Shown in pieces: positions 34,043 to 46,165 of a stretch of 64,000 nucleotides of DNA; position 1 is the first letter of the stretch, and the number at the start of each line of letters is the position of its first letter. The notes under the pieces were generated by a model. That model was given only the letters and a program-made list of their open reading frames with translations. It had not been told where the DNA came from and searched no databases. This DNA comes from Cocos nucifera (lineage: Eukaryota > Streptophyta > Magnoliopsida > Arecales > Arecaceae). Location of the stretch: assembly GCA_006176705.1 (NCBI GenBank), contig QRFJ01000022.1, positions 2,941,161 through 3,005,160 on the forward strand. Direction: 5' to 3'. Position numbers and translations under genes: made by a program.

Positions 34043-35092
34043 TGTTGGAGGCTATTAATTTATCGCCCAACTCACAAACCCAGCCAATAGACCATCGAAC
34101 ATCGATGGATGTTCGTCGGCTCATGATCGATAATGGACAATGGATGGTCGATGAGTTACTCGATGAATCATCGATCGATCAACTCGATGATTGATGTTTC
34201 AGTAACCCAACCGATTGTTGATCAATTAGTTGAAGGATGATAATTAACATCCGATCAATCATCGCCATAAAGAAGGCTGCTCGAAAGATCAACACTCAGC
34301 GATCCATCAACTATCCCATCAATTACACACTGACGGGAGCACCAGCATATGACCATCTGATAGATAATTAGACTGACAAGCGACGATCGATGATTGCTTC
34401 TTTCGACTGACTAATCATTGATCAAAAATTATTAAAGTAACAATTGGCTTAAAGCTCTTTGACCAATGATCGATTGACACAAAGACAGCTGATCGACGAT
34501 CTGTCAGTACAAAGTCAGCCGACCAATAATCCATCAGTATAAAGTCAATCGATCAATGATCGATCAATATAAAGTCAGTCGATCGATGATCCATCGGTAC
34601 AGAATTAGTCGACCGACGATCGATCAGTACAACATTAGCCGACTGATGATCCATCGACACAACATAAGCCGATCGATCGATAATCGATCAGCTCCATATC
34701 AGATGACTAACTGATGGAAGCTCTCCAAACAGTCTATCCAGCTCTCGATCGATCCTACAAAATTGCCTCTGAGAAGAACGGACGACGGTGATTAGTGGAT
34801 AATTTTAAGTACTTACCCACGATCACACTATTCTATAAGAAGAGGAACCCACGTGCTTAGTGGTTATCACTCCAATATCTATAAAAAAAAGGTAATCTGA
34901 TCAGTTTGGTAGAACACATCTAATACTTTTAGAGCAATCTTTATCATTTTGCTCTCAAATTTTGGTTCGATCAGTCCATCCTACTAACTTAAGCATCGGA
35001 GGATCCCCGTCGGAGCCAACTTCGATCAGTACGGATTTATCTTATAGATTTTTTGACATTCAATCATAGGCGTAGGTGGATTGACTGCAACA
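34043..35092 (+). repeat. Element 3, 3' LTR (1050 bp)
   Basis: Paired with 30565-31610. It has the 30 bp array at about 34470-34690. The antisense frame kept open in the other three LTRs of the family is interrupted here. The end GACTGCAACA abuts the Helitron sequence. Confidence 0.85.
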
Positions 35093-35662
35093 ATAATAAA
35101 AATTAGGATGATATTTTAAAGAATATCGTGATACTTATACTAAAAATAGCGTATAGTGAAGTGATCTTACCAACCAAATAATTCTCATCGGCTTGTCTTG
35201 AGGTTATTTCTATGAATCGAGTAAACTCAAAATCATACATGGATGTTCCAGAATCATCCTCAATGACACGCACATTAGTGGAGTATTGAAAATTAATTTT
35301 AAATGGATGTTTAGTGGTCCTATAAGAACCGCTATTTTGACCAACACCAAAGTCATAGTAAAAACTTTTTCTTCTGAGATAATATTCTTAAATTTTTTAA
35401 TAAAAGAATGTTTTACTATTTCATGAATCATCGATTCCTGATGAAAAAAAATATTAACTACTGATTAACAAATAAAAAAATATAAAAATGTTTGAAATGG
35501 CAGCGCCTCACCGTTACATCTTGAAGAACCATTTCGATACTATTAACCTTTGAAAAGATTGAATCTAGGCATCGTCCACATTCGAGCCACTCTTGTTTTG
35601 ATCCTCCAATTCTCCTGGAGTGGAGTTATGTCCTTTATAGAATCAAATCTCATGGCCATGCT

Positions 35663-36867
35663 AAAATGAGAATGTAGAAGGATAATAATAATGCTTAATA
35701 TAGTGGATAGGATGAGAATTTTGGTCTAAACACTGTTCTATCTATTAGACTTTATATATTACTTAATAACTTAATAATATATATTATCTAATTATTTAAT
35801 AATAATAATATTAATTCTTTTTTTCAAACATAAATCAATTTCAAAACTTTGGGGCAAAAGAAGAATTTTTTTAAAAAAATCTATTTTTGTTAAAAAAATT
35901 TAGGATAAAAAATACTGTTATGGAGAGATGCCATACATGATGGTTGAAAAAACATGAATTAATTTTAAAACTTTAGGATAAAAGAAGAAGTTTTTTAAAA
36001 GAATCTATTTTTGTTAAAAAATAATTGGGGCAAAAAATACTAATATAGAGAAGTGTCATACATGGATAGAACTAATTAAAAATACCAACAAAAACTCTGA
36101 TATTAAATAACAAAATCCAAAATAAAAGTCTATTTATTTAGACAATTCTTATTGATTAGTGTTAATTTGAAAAAAATAAAAATCTATTAATTTGGCTTAA
36201 AAATATTTAGAAATAATATTAATTAGTCATAATAGAGCAAAGAATTTGAAAATCATGGGTGATGGTTGAAGAAACATGAATTAATTTTAAAAATTTGGGG
36301 TACATGAAGAAGTTTTTTAAAAGAATATATTTTTGTTAAAAATTTGGAGTAAAAGCTACTGATATGTAAAGATGCCATACATGGAAAAAAACTAATTGAA
36401 AATACCAACAAAAATATAGATTTAAATATCCAAATCTAAAATGAAAGTTTATTTATTTAGATAATTTTTATTGATTACTGTTAATTAAAAAAATTAGAAA
36501 TTTAAAATATTAGTCATAATATTTAATTGATTGATATGCAAAAATATTTAGTCATAATATTATTTAGTCATAATAGAGCAAAAAATTTGAAAATCATGGG
36601 TAATGGTTGAAGAAACATGAATAGAATTCAAAATTTGGGCAAAAGAATTTTTTTTAAAAAAAAATCTATTTTTGTTAAAAAAAATTTAGGACAAAAGCTA
36701 CTAATATGGAGAGGTACCTTACATGAAAAGAATTAATTAGACCATATTATTTTTTTGAGATCCACATGTGCCATTGAGATGGAGGACTGTAAATTTGACA
36801 TATAAGCCTCAATTATCCCCATTAAATGTCTCAAGTGGAACTACTTTAGTATATTATATAGATAGAT
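35663..36867 (-). repeat. Helitron 5' non-coding region with internal repeats
   Basis: AT-rich. The motif TTTTTAAAAGAATCTATTTT followed by GTTAAAAA and a 'gatatggagagatgccatacatg' segment recurs near 35865, 35990, 36310 and 36650 and once more at 27540, a direct-repeat ladder. It ends with the 5' terminus near 36867. No gene is seen. Confidence 0.6.
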
Positions 36868-38597
36868 AGACATATCTAAAAATAACTTACGATCATTGCC
36901 AAAATAACTCATTTAAGAGCAATTGGTGAAGAATAACGCCTCAGGGATGCAACAATGGGGTTTTGTATACCTATCTCAAGGAACATCAAATGAAATCCCC
37001 ATCTATGTCGGTGTTCATAATCTAGTTTAGGATACTCAACTTATTGATATTTTAGTCATCCCACAAAATTGCGTTTGGGTTAAACTGCAAAAAATCAGGA
37101 ATTTAAAGCAAATATTTAAATTAAGATATTTTCAATCTACTTATTTGTGTATTGTCACTACAATCCTTTAATTTTGCTTATGAGCCCTTGAAAAGATACA
37201 TTCCATTTTATGGGGTCATAGCAGTTTTGTAGATTATAGTTAGACCATATATATTTGTCAAATATTCATTAGATGGCACCAAATCTTAATAACTTTAAAT
37301 ATGTTATGTATTTTATCCTAAAATTATAAAGTGTTATTTTGAATATTTGTTCTTAAAATGTTCTTAATTTCTATACTTGGTTTTTTAGTTCTTTTGAATT
37401 TACAAACTATTACCTATAAATGTAAGATGTATAACAAACACACACACACATACACACATTAGTAGATCATACATTCTGTTCCATTCTTCAGCGCACTCCT
37501 TTCCGTTTTCTTAAAATTAGAAACTTTATATTGTTGTTTTATTAGAAACATTAAAGTTTTAGATATCTTAAACTAAGCATTATATGTTGTATCATTTTTA
37601 ATCTTTCTATAATGTTTCTCGACACTACTTTAACAAAGGGAATAATAACATGAATGAAATCTTAAATTCACAACTCTAATTTTTAATTTAGAAAATCTTG
37701 AATTCATATTTCTCACATTCTCCTTAACTTGAAAGATAATTTTGTCAAACAATATAATGGATAGGCAAGCAAAAAAACTTAATGTTTAATGGCCACAGAC
37801 TTTAAATGAAATTTTCTTAAAAGAAAAATTATATGTCTAATTATAGAATAAGATAAATTTAAATAAAATCTTAAATAATTTGCTTTTGCATCATATTTTA
37901 TTCATATAATACAATTTTCACTACTTTAAAATATTTTTTATAAATAAATTATGATCTTGGTTAAAGTTGTTCTTAGCCACTGACCGAGATAATTGATATA
38001 TAGAGATTCAAAAATATTCTATCATGCACGCACATGAAAGAATATAGGGGAGAAAAATACTAAGGGGTTTGTGAAGCAACCCTAATACTAAGATCTTATT
38101 TGGCCCTATTCTTTTTTTCTATTTAATTGCTTTGTTTCAAAGTAAAGTAGGCAAAAGTTGAGATTAAATTATTGGATAGTTAAAAAAATAAAATATTTTA
38201 TTTTAAATATTTTGATTTTAGGTATATTACCTTCAATTCTATAAAATATTTTAAAAGATATTTTTTTCTCAAATAGAAGCTGCTTTGAATAACTCATATA
38301 TTTTTTCTAAAAAATAGAGCAATTATTATAAAATAATAAATTATTTTTATTTATTTAATTTTATAGCATAATAGTTATTATCAAATATTTTTTATTTTAA
38401 TTTAAAATATAGTAAAACAAAACTCATTCTTTTATTTTATAGCACAGCATTTATTATCAAATATTTTTTATTTTAATTTAAAATATAGTAAAATAAAATT
38501 TATTTTTTATTTTATTTATAAATATAGCATAGTAGGTTAAATAGGATACCACCACATCTAGTGAGCCATGATGGATGTCGGGACTGTGATTAAATAT
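36868..38597. other. AT-rich spacer without a recognised gene
   Basis: Contains a short CA-rich run at 37438-37458. The segment TTATTATCAAATATTTTTTATTTTAATTTAAAATATAG occurs twice (about 38370-38412 and 38450-38490). No open frame is convincing. Confidence 0.5.
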
Positions 38598-39588
38598 TAT
38601 TGAAATATTTGGATTTGCTCGCCTCGATTCAAAATCGGCTTTTTGCTGTGCATCTATATATAAGAAGAGCCAAGAGATCTCAAAAGGAGAGACTCTGTAA
38701 AGAAAAAAATTTTTGCAATTCAACTTTCATGAGTCATCCTGATCGAATCAGGACTGTTCATCGATCGACTACTGTTCATCGATCGACTACTATTCATCAA
38801 TCGACAACTGTTCATTCGTCGATCTATGTTCATCAGCCGACTAATATTCATTGATCGATCATTGTCCATTGACCGACTACTATTCATCGATCGATCTATG
38901 TTTATCTGTCGATCTATATTCATCGACTAACTTTTGTTCATCGATCGATGACTGTTCATCGACTGACTACTATTCATCGATCGACTAATATTCATCTATC
39001 GATCACTGTTCATCGATCGACTACTGTTCATCGACCGACCACTGTTCATTCATCGATCTATATTCATCCACCGATCTATGTTCATCGGTCGACTAATGTT
39101 CATCGATCGACCACTTTTTATTGACTGATTAATGTTCATCAACTGACTACTATTCATCCATCGATCTATGTTCATCCGCTGACCTATGTTCATTGGCCGA
39201 CTACTATTTATGGTCGACCACTATTCATGGCTGACGTATCATATAATGAGTTATAATTGCCAGCGTAGGAAGCGCGTAACAGCTACTTCACGATCATATA
39301 ATGAGCATTAACTGCTCACTTAATGCTGGAATAAGCGGGATCCCACGATATCTAACCGTTATAGATGGTTACTGGTCCATTCACCTATAAAAGAGGATAA
39401 ATCGAGTATTTTGGTAAGAGAATTCTAGGTCAAAACTCTGCCTAATTCTATTCTAATCATTCTATTCATCAATCCTCTACTGACTTAAGCATCGAAGGAT
39501 CCTCATCGAAAAATATTCTGGTCAATATGGACTTCTTTTTCAAGTAATCTTCTCCGGCAATAGGTGCACTAGAGGATTGGCCGTAATA
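38598..39588 (+). repeat. Element 4, 5' LTR (991 bp) with 18 bp array
   Basis: At about 38750-39235 the LTR holds some 25 tandem units of about 18 bp, of the form GTTCATCGATCGACTACT. Each contains ATCGATCGA-type inverted sequence in the better-preserved copies. The truncated 3' LTR keeps only the first few units. TATATATAAGAAGAG near 38654-38668 is the TATA candidate. Confidence 0.85.
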
Positions 39589-39625
39589 GATTGGCGCGTT
39601 AGGAAGGAGGGAGAAGAAATTCAAT

Positions 39626-40390
39626 CATGGCAAAAACAAGAGCCCTTAGCAATTCTACCGGCTTCGCCAAGCAGTCTTCTCATTGAAAAAGTCTCCCTCC
39701 TGCACCTCCAACGGCAAAGCCTAGTTCTTCGCATCCGATCATCATGGTGGATGCTTAACAATTCGCTGCTCTAGCAACAGTAAACACAATAGTAGCAACA
39801 AAATTGATGGTGGAGGAGCCGGCACCATGTACAATGCTTTCTAAGCATAGTTGTTGATGCAATGACGATCGACTCAGCATTCCTATCATGTCGAGCAACC
39901 ACCATCTCGGCACTCCTACTGTGCCGCTCACCAACAATGACGGTTTTTTTCTCCTTCTCACCGCAATAGTATTAAGAAGGAAAAGAGGCCGTACTTACTT
40001 TCAAGTTCTTCATCCTCAAGTTCTTTGGAGGATTCTGTCCCTAAATTCTAGCAGTAATGGTGGCTCGACGACTATGAGCGTAAGCTCAAAAACATCAACC
40101 GCCAACATACCCAGCTTCAAGTGGATGGCCAAGCATCTTCCAATGACTTCAGCATCTACACCACTTGGCCTATTACTCTCAACTCGTTGATTGTCACCTA
40201 TTTTTCCCCATAAAGCTGATAAGGAGAAACAATGATGTTTTCTTTCCCCTTCATCCAACAAAAGTTCTACTCTTGAGTGCTCTCTTCAAGAGGATTCCTA
40301 ATGCATGGATGACTATAAGTGGAAGCTCTGGGAGCTAGATTGTCAAATTGAAAAGCTACAAATGAACCGAGAAGGAAACTAGGGGGCAAG
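39626..40390 (+). pseudogene. gag remnant of element 4
   Basis: The ATG at 39626 gives MAKTRALSNSTGFAKQSSH then a stop, similar to the gag start of elements 2 and 3 (MAKTxA or MSKTRA). The following 700 bp have Pro/Ser/Thr-rich frames, broken by stops, and no capsid motif. The rest of gag is replaced by the 32 bp array. Confidence 0.55.
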
Positions 40391-40409
40391 TTCCGATGAC
40401 CAATCGGTT

Positions 40410-41340
40410 AATCTACATATCGACTATGGTGGAGCAAACAAAATTTCGACTCGACTATGGTTGGACGGAATAATATGCTAACTCGGCTATGGTCGGACAA
40501 AAAAAATACCGACTCGAATACGGTCAGACGAAAAAAATGCCGACTCAACTATGATCGAACGGAACAATATGCTAACTCGATTACGGTCGGATGGAACAAT
40601 ATGCCGACTCGACTACGATCAAATGAAGAAAATGTCGACTCGACTATGGTCGGGTAGAATAATATGCCGACTAAGCTATGGTCGGATGAAAAAAATGCTG
40701 ACTCGACTACAGTCGAGTAGAATAATATGCTGACTCAACTACGATCGGGTGGGCTCGATTACAGTCGGGCGAAAAAAATGTTGACTCGACTATGACCAAG
40801 TGGAACAATATGCCAACTCGATTATAATCGGACGAAAAAAATGCTAACTCGACTACGGTCGGATGAACTCGACTATGATCGGATGAAAAAAATATCGACT
40901 CGACTATAATCAAATGAAAAAAATACTGACTCGGCTACGATCGGGCGGAATAATATGCTGACTCGACTACAGTTGGGTCGAATAATATGCCAACTCGACT
41001 ATGGTCGAGCAAAAAAAATGCCAACTTGACTATGATCGAATGGAACAATATACCGACTCAGCTACAGTCGAGTGAAAAAAAATATCGACTCGACTACGGT
41101 CGGATGAAAAAAATGCAAACTCGACTATGGTCGGACAAAACAATATGATGACTCGACTATAATTGGACGAAAAAAAATACCAACTCGACTACGATCGAGT
41201 GGAACAAAATGCCAACTCGACTACGATCGGATGGAACAATATGCTGACTTGACTATGATTGGACAGAAAAATGCCGACTCGACTATGGTCGAATGGAATA
41301 ATATGCCAACATGACTACGATCGAGCAAAATAATATGTAA
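40410..41340. repeat. About 32 bp minisatellite inside element 4
   Basis: Roughly 28 units of 31-33 bp around ATGCCGACTCGACTAYGGTC plus GGAYGGAACAAT or GGACGAAAAAA. CCGAC and GTCGG form an inverted pair around the TCGACTAYG centre in each good unit. Two tail types (GGAACAAT and GAAAAAAA) alternate irregularly. The period is not a multiple of three, so reading frames are short and drift. Confidence 0.88.
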
Positions 41341-41745
41341 CGATTACAACTTCAGTCATTGCTGCCGCTTCAAACTCCTGAACTCCGGCAGCAACCAAAA
41401 TGAGCACAGAATCAAGGCTCAAAATCATGGTAGAAGATATGCTCACTTCCATCATCCAATGTATCAAGTCACCTTGGACTTGGAAGTGAGGGGGGAATGT
41501 TGGGATATTCGGATTTTCTTGCCCCAATTTGAAATCAGCTCCTTGCTGTATATCTATATATAAGAAGAGTCAAGAGATCCCAAAAGAAGAGGCTCTGGAA
41601 AGGAAAGAATTTTCGTAATTCAACTTTCATGAGTCATCCTGATCGAATCGGGACTATTCATCAACCGACTATTGCTCATTGACCAACCACTGTTCATCCA
41701 CCAACTTATGTTCATCGATCGACCACTGTTCATTGGTCGACCACT

Positions 41746-44255
41746 TGTTGAAAATTATGTTCCAAAAGTCAATCATTAGTCTGTTAACGATTGAGCTACT
41801 TTGTATATATAATTGATCATTAATAAATAAAATACTTTGACATATTTTTCATCATAAGTCTTCATTTTCTAACAAACTTCATTTTTATGATGAAGTCCTT
41901 AGGACTATTTAGTTTTGATAAAAAGAGAATTTATCGATTAGTCCTTAAATCAGTTCACGATCAAATGATAGACTGTTAAATAGGATGACAACGTCTATCG
42001 AGCATAAGTCGCTGTATATCATATAGATTGATTATCCTCTTAACCAAAAAGTATGGAGACACTAGTATAGCATACAAGTGAGATGTATGGGTATATCATC
42101 ATTAAACGTGACCAACTTTAGAGCATTCTGCTATCGAGGATGTCTCTGATGGGATATAGATATAAGTATTTCTTAGACCTGAGATCACATCAGTGACTTG
42201 CAAGCAACTCACTGTGTTTTGGTACCAGACTAACTAAATTTTTAATTTAATAACAGAAGGCTTCTAGGCACGGCCAAGTACTTGCAAAGTCGGTGTGTGA
42301 TTAAGATAAAATTGATCACTCCAAGAGTTGGAGAAGAATGTATCACTGTATTTCAATATAGCAAAACCTTGGCCAGGATAATCTATCATATGGATTTGAT
42401 ATTTTGAAATATAATATGAACAATCTGATCAAAGTTGACAGTTGAACTCTGAGGTATCCTACGAGCATTTTGGTTAAGAAAATGAATTATATGTAAACTA
42501 TATCTACATGGGTTCTAAGAATTGTGTTCTACATATTCGATCTTTTCGACCATCGGATATCATTGCTAGATGATCACTTTGATTGATATAGAAATCTATT
42601 CCTATGCTATTGGCTTAGGTTCGAACCTATGATATTACACACATTAGAGCTCATAATCTAATCGGATAGTTGATCAATGATTGAGAATCATTCTAGGATT
42701 AAACGATCAATACGATTGATGTTTAACCTAGTGCAAGTATTGTAGGAGGATTGATTAGCAATTTGATTGCTAATTAGTTTAATTTGATTAAGCCAAAGAG
42801 ATTAAGTTTAATTAAATATAATTTAATTAAATTTAGTTTGAACTTGATTGGATCAAGTTCAATTGACTTATTGGACCAAGTCCAATTGACTTATTGGATA
42901 AGTCAAGTGCAAGAAAAAACTAGTCCTAGTTTTAACTAGGACTTAGGTCAACCCAATTTTCTAATTTAATTAAAAAATTAAATTAAAATTAAATCTAATT
43001 TAATCTAATTTAATTAAATTATTAATTAGATTAGAATGTAATTTAATTTGGTTGAGTTGGTTTTGGTTTAATTTGGTTTAAGAAACCACTTTGACCAAGT
43101 CATAGATAGAATCCTAGTAAGACTAGGATTCCTCCTTGCGCCACCTTAGTCCCAATGCCCCCTTGCCTATTTTTTTGATATTTTTTATAAAAAATCCTTT
43201 TCTTTTCGATCTTCACATACGCCGCCTCTCTTCCTCTCTTTCTCATATGGTAATTGGGTAGAAGACCAAGTCAAAGGAGTTTGTTTTGATATTGGATTCT
43301 ATAAGATAGAATCCTAACAAACCCAAACTCTTCCCAAAAGATGCCGCCCTTCTCCCAATTAATTTCTCTCTTATTCCATGTGAGAAATCCCTTTTTTTGT
43401 GCACCTTTCCTTACTAGTACATGCCAAAAATTATGGAGGGGGCGTCCAAGAGTTGGGCACCTCTTGACTTGCCTTGTTTGACCTTTCCTTGTCTAGTATT
43501 TAATCTAAACAATGACTCTTCTTTTTCTATATATTTTGAATGAATTTTGGCTTAAAATTTTTGTGGGTTATAGAACTTTGAGAGGGCTTTGAGGTGTGTA
43601 AAAATTAGGGAGAGAGAACCTCTGGGCTTTGGGATTCAATAGACACAAAACTAGGTGTTTAGGTGAGAGCAAAAAGAAGAAGAAGAGGGTCTTCTTCTAG
43701 AGTTGCTGTGTTCATCTCTTTTCCTTCTTTCTTGGGTTTTTTGAGATTGTATCACATCTAAAACCTATTCTTCTCTTTTTTCTCTTTGGAAGAGTCTAAT
43801 TTAGAAGAAACGAGGCATCTGATCAACCATCGAAGAAAGATCAATGCAGTACTAGCATACTATACTGATTTTCAGCATCTGAATTTTTTATCGTGATCGT
43901 GAGCTCGTGTGGATGACTTCTAAAGATCGGATATGTGTACGGCTTGCAACTTCATCCTCAAGTTTAGATCAGCAAGTTAGAACATCTAATTCGCTCAGAT
44001 AATAGATTTGATCTATTTTTTTTTATACATGCATGAAATATAGTGTAGATCTAGGTTGATGTGATCAATATTTTTTTCTTATTTATTTTTTATTTTTTAT
44101 TTTAGATTTAAATACCATGCAATAATCATATAATATGATTTTAGATCTAAAAATTATCTATTATTTAAAATTAATTAGATTAATTTTGAGTCTTTCGCTG
44201 CTAATCTAGAAAAAGTTTTAAGATCTAGTCCTGAAATCCTAGATCTGATTCTTCA
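41746..44255 (+). repeat. Copia 5' LTR (about 2.5 kb)
   Basis: Boundaries come from the TG start at 41746 and the CA just before the primer-binding site. Only one copy is present in the window, so the left boundary rests on the abrupt end of the element 4 LTR homology. Long LTRs of this size are known in some Copia lineages. Confidence 0.7.
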
Positions 44256-46165
44256 ATTGGTATTAGAGCTAGGTTAATTATTATATGATTATTGATGCAT
44301 GTTTGAATTATTTTTAGATTAGATCTAATTAATAATCTAATATTTAATCTAAAATTAAAATCTCGGATCATATGAACTGCTTTAAAGTTGTCCTGCTATA
44401 AGGTTGACCCCTTACAGTGCAAAGATTATCCTAGTTCATATAGATCTAATATTATTCATAAATTTATTAGATATGATCTGATATTATTTATAATTTATTT
44501 AAAAAAATTTTAAATTTAAAAATAAAATTTTAGATTGCATAGACTGATCTTATAAGATTGTCCTGCTATAAGGTTTATCCCTTATAGTGGAAAGATTATC
44601 CTAGTACGTACTGATCTAAAATTTTGATCATAAAATTTTAGATTAGATCTAAAAAATTTTATGATCTAATTAAAAATATTTTAATCTAATTTTAATCATC
44701 ATAAATATGTTAGATTTGATCTAAGTTGACTTATGATTGATTGATGTTGAAATTATTTTAATTACATGAACTTATTTAGATTAGATCTAAAGTAGTTTCA
44801 TGCTTTTCTTACTTGCATATTGATTATAAATCAAACATGCAACTTAGTTAGTAGAACTATGTTGTAAAAATATTTTACAAACATAAAAATTATTTTCAAA
44901 AAATCGAACCCCAATCCTCAATCCAAAACTTAATTAAGAATTGAGAAGTTGTTTGATTAGAATCTAGGATTGTAAATTGAAGATCCTAAGACACGAATCA
45001 TAACACATTGGGTTAAATGGATTAGTAAAAATTAGATCCATTAATTGGATTAGACCTAGGGTTAGATTCAAGAATGGACTTAATTAGATAATTGACTAAA
45101 TCTAATCAATTGTTGTCTTAGATTAGATCAAGAATTCTCTAGATCAATTACAATAGTTGTAGTTGGTTAAATCCATGTCTTTAACGAGACCCAAGATGGA
45201 CTTAATTCTTAGCTATGCGGTACAGCACGAACTGTTAAGTTGATCTAATTGAAACTAATTAAATTAATTGATGTCTAAGGTAAATCAGACTGGTGGTCTT
45301 TAATTAGCAGCCCGCTTATCTGACCATTTTTTATGGTGTCTAAGGCAAGCTTTGATAGACCCTCCCACTGATCGAGCTTAGCTGATCTTTTGATGAAATT
45401 ATGTTTTGATCGGATCACTTGACTATTCGAGCTGACCCATGTTAGCTAGGTAAATTGATTTGATTGATTTAAGTGCTCCTAGACCAGCCTATTAATTGGT
45501 CTCCCTTAAGCTGACTTAGTAAAGTTAGTGGAAGGATCATGACAAGCTATTTCATTTGACCTTCCCTCATCTTCAAATTAAATTATCTAAAATTATTAGG
45601 TCCATAAAATGAAATAGTTATATAATAACTGGATCATAGCCTCCTATTAAAGTAGATGATAATGGGTCCATCAGTTGGATAATCATTAGAGTTCCAAAGG
45701 CCTGGTGCTTATCGATTGATGGAATTATCATTTATTATATGATCTCTTGGATACATCTTTCTAAATGGTGGTTAGGTAGGCCAACCAAAGTTGGGCCTGA
45801 TCATTCATTGATTGGATGGGCCAAGTATAGTCATGTTAATGGTTGGACCTAACTGGATCCTTTTCTGAGAAGGCCAAAGCCAACTGATCAGGGATTGGGG
45901 TAAAATTTAATTACTATAAGTTGTTTGGAGAAATAATTGATTATGAATCTATCCTTAGATGCACATGAATTGGCCAACCAAAGTTGGACTCATATGTAGT
46001 CTATGTGAATTCTAGTATCCACTAAGAAATTAAGATAATTCTTTGAATTAGAAATAGAGGCTACTAATTTGAATAAAATAGTGGAAGAATCTTTTGATTA
46101 AAAGTCCAAATCTTTATATTTAATGAATCAATTACTAATTAGGTTATGATTTTTTTTATACAGAT
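44256..46165 (+). other. Copia 5' leader between primer-binding site and gag
   Basis: The primer-binding site occupies 44257-44273. The rest is AT-rich, with a repeated block: 'TCCTGCTATAAGGTTGACCC' near 44392 and 'GTCCTGCTATAAGGTTTATC' near 44560, followed in both by 'AGTGxAAAGATTATCCTAGT'. No open frame is seen before gag. Confidence 0.65.

Larger units (their letters stand above)
30565..35092 (+). mobile_element. Element 3: gag-only gypsy-type element, same family as element 2, nested in the Helitron
   Basis: LTRs are 30565-31610 and 34043-35092, starting TATTGGGAGCTATC or TGTTGGAGGCTATT and ending GGCTGCTATA or GACTGCAACA. The primer-binding-like GATTGGCATGCCAGGAAAG directly follows the 5' LTR. 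The polypurine tract GAAAGTGGAGGGGCAAC precedes the 3' LTR. Flanking ATTAT (30560-30564) and ATAAT (35093-35097) agree at 4 of 5 positions. The interior matches element 2 read on the opposite strand. The insertion splits the RPA-like gene, so it postdates the Helitron. Confidence 0.87.
28670..35662 (-). pseudogene. RPA70-like (replication protein A large-subunit-like) gene of the Helitron, split by element 3
   Basis: The start lies at 35662 (minus): MAMRFDSIKDITPLQENWRI then KTRVARMW, the DUF223 OB-fold start of Helitron-borne RPA proteins. After a frameshift it continues with EMVLQDVTV, then ISEEKVFTMTLVLV, TNVRVIEDDSGTSMYDFEF and RFIEITSRQADENYLVGK (about 35170). Element 3 interrupts it at 35092-30565. 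It resumes with GPTFVVVQWCKINTIPEVIE (about 30100), RKTIDDIKEYRD, a zinc-binding stretch HGSFYNSCKKCTKKVVLDSS with YYEKCNRLVNSVIS (about 29520-29400), and LGKKFIFKVQITDRN (29075). The last exon (28860-28670) contains EYVDSISRMMSTTIEFEV and LTPTKHSSLKLSN and ends at TAG 28670-28672. RPA binds single-stranded DNA; in Helitrons it is thought to help rolling-circle transposition. Stops and frameshifts occur. Confidence 0.8.
26153..36867 (-). mobile_element. Helitron (about 6.2 kb without the nested element 3)
   Basis: The 3' end on the minus strand is CCATGCATCGCACAGGTCTA then TATTAG. It has the GC-rich, partly self-complementary GTGCATCGCAC block and the short tail seen in plant Helitrons that end CTAG before a T. 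The left duplicate of the site (21882-21886) still reads CTAGT. The 5' end is near 36867 (minus TCTATCTATATAATATACTA), like the usual TCTATACTATxxAA start. Inside, on the minus strand, are a helicase remnant and an RPA-like gene, the typical cargo of autonomous plant Helitrons. The Rep nuclease and most of the helicase are missing. Element 3 is nested in it. Confidence 0.72.
38598..41745 (+). mobile_element. Element 4: truncated gypsy-type LTR element with internal satellites
   Basis: The 5' LTR is 38598-39588 (TATTGAAATATTTGG ... GGCCGTAATA), followed by GATTGGCGCGTTAGGAAGG, the same leader type as elements 2 and 3. The polypurine tract GGAAGTGAGGGGGGAA precedes the 3' LTR, which starts at 41498 (TGTTGGGATATTCGG) and is cut off after about 250 bp at 41745, where a Copia LTR begins. 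The LTR pair shares ATCTATATATAAGAAGAG, probably the TATA region, and TCATGAGTCATCCTGATCGA. Only a scrap of gag remains, so it is non-autonomous. Confidence 0.83.
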
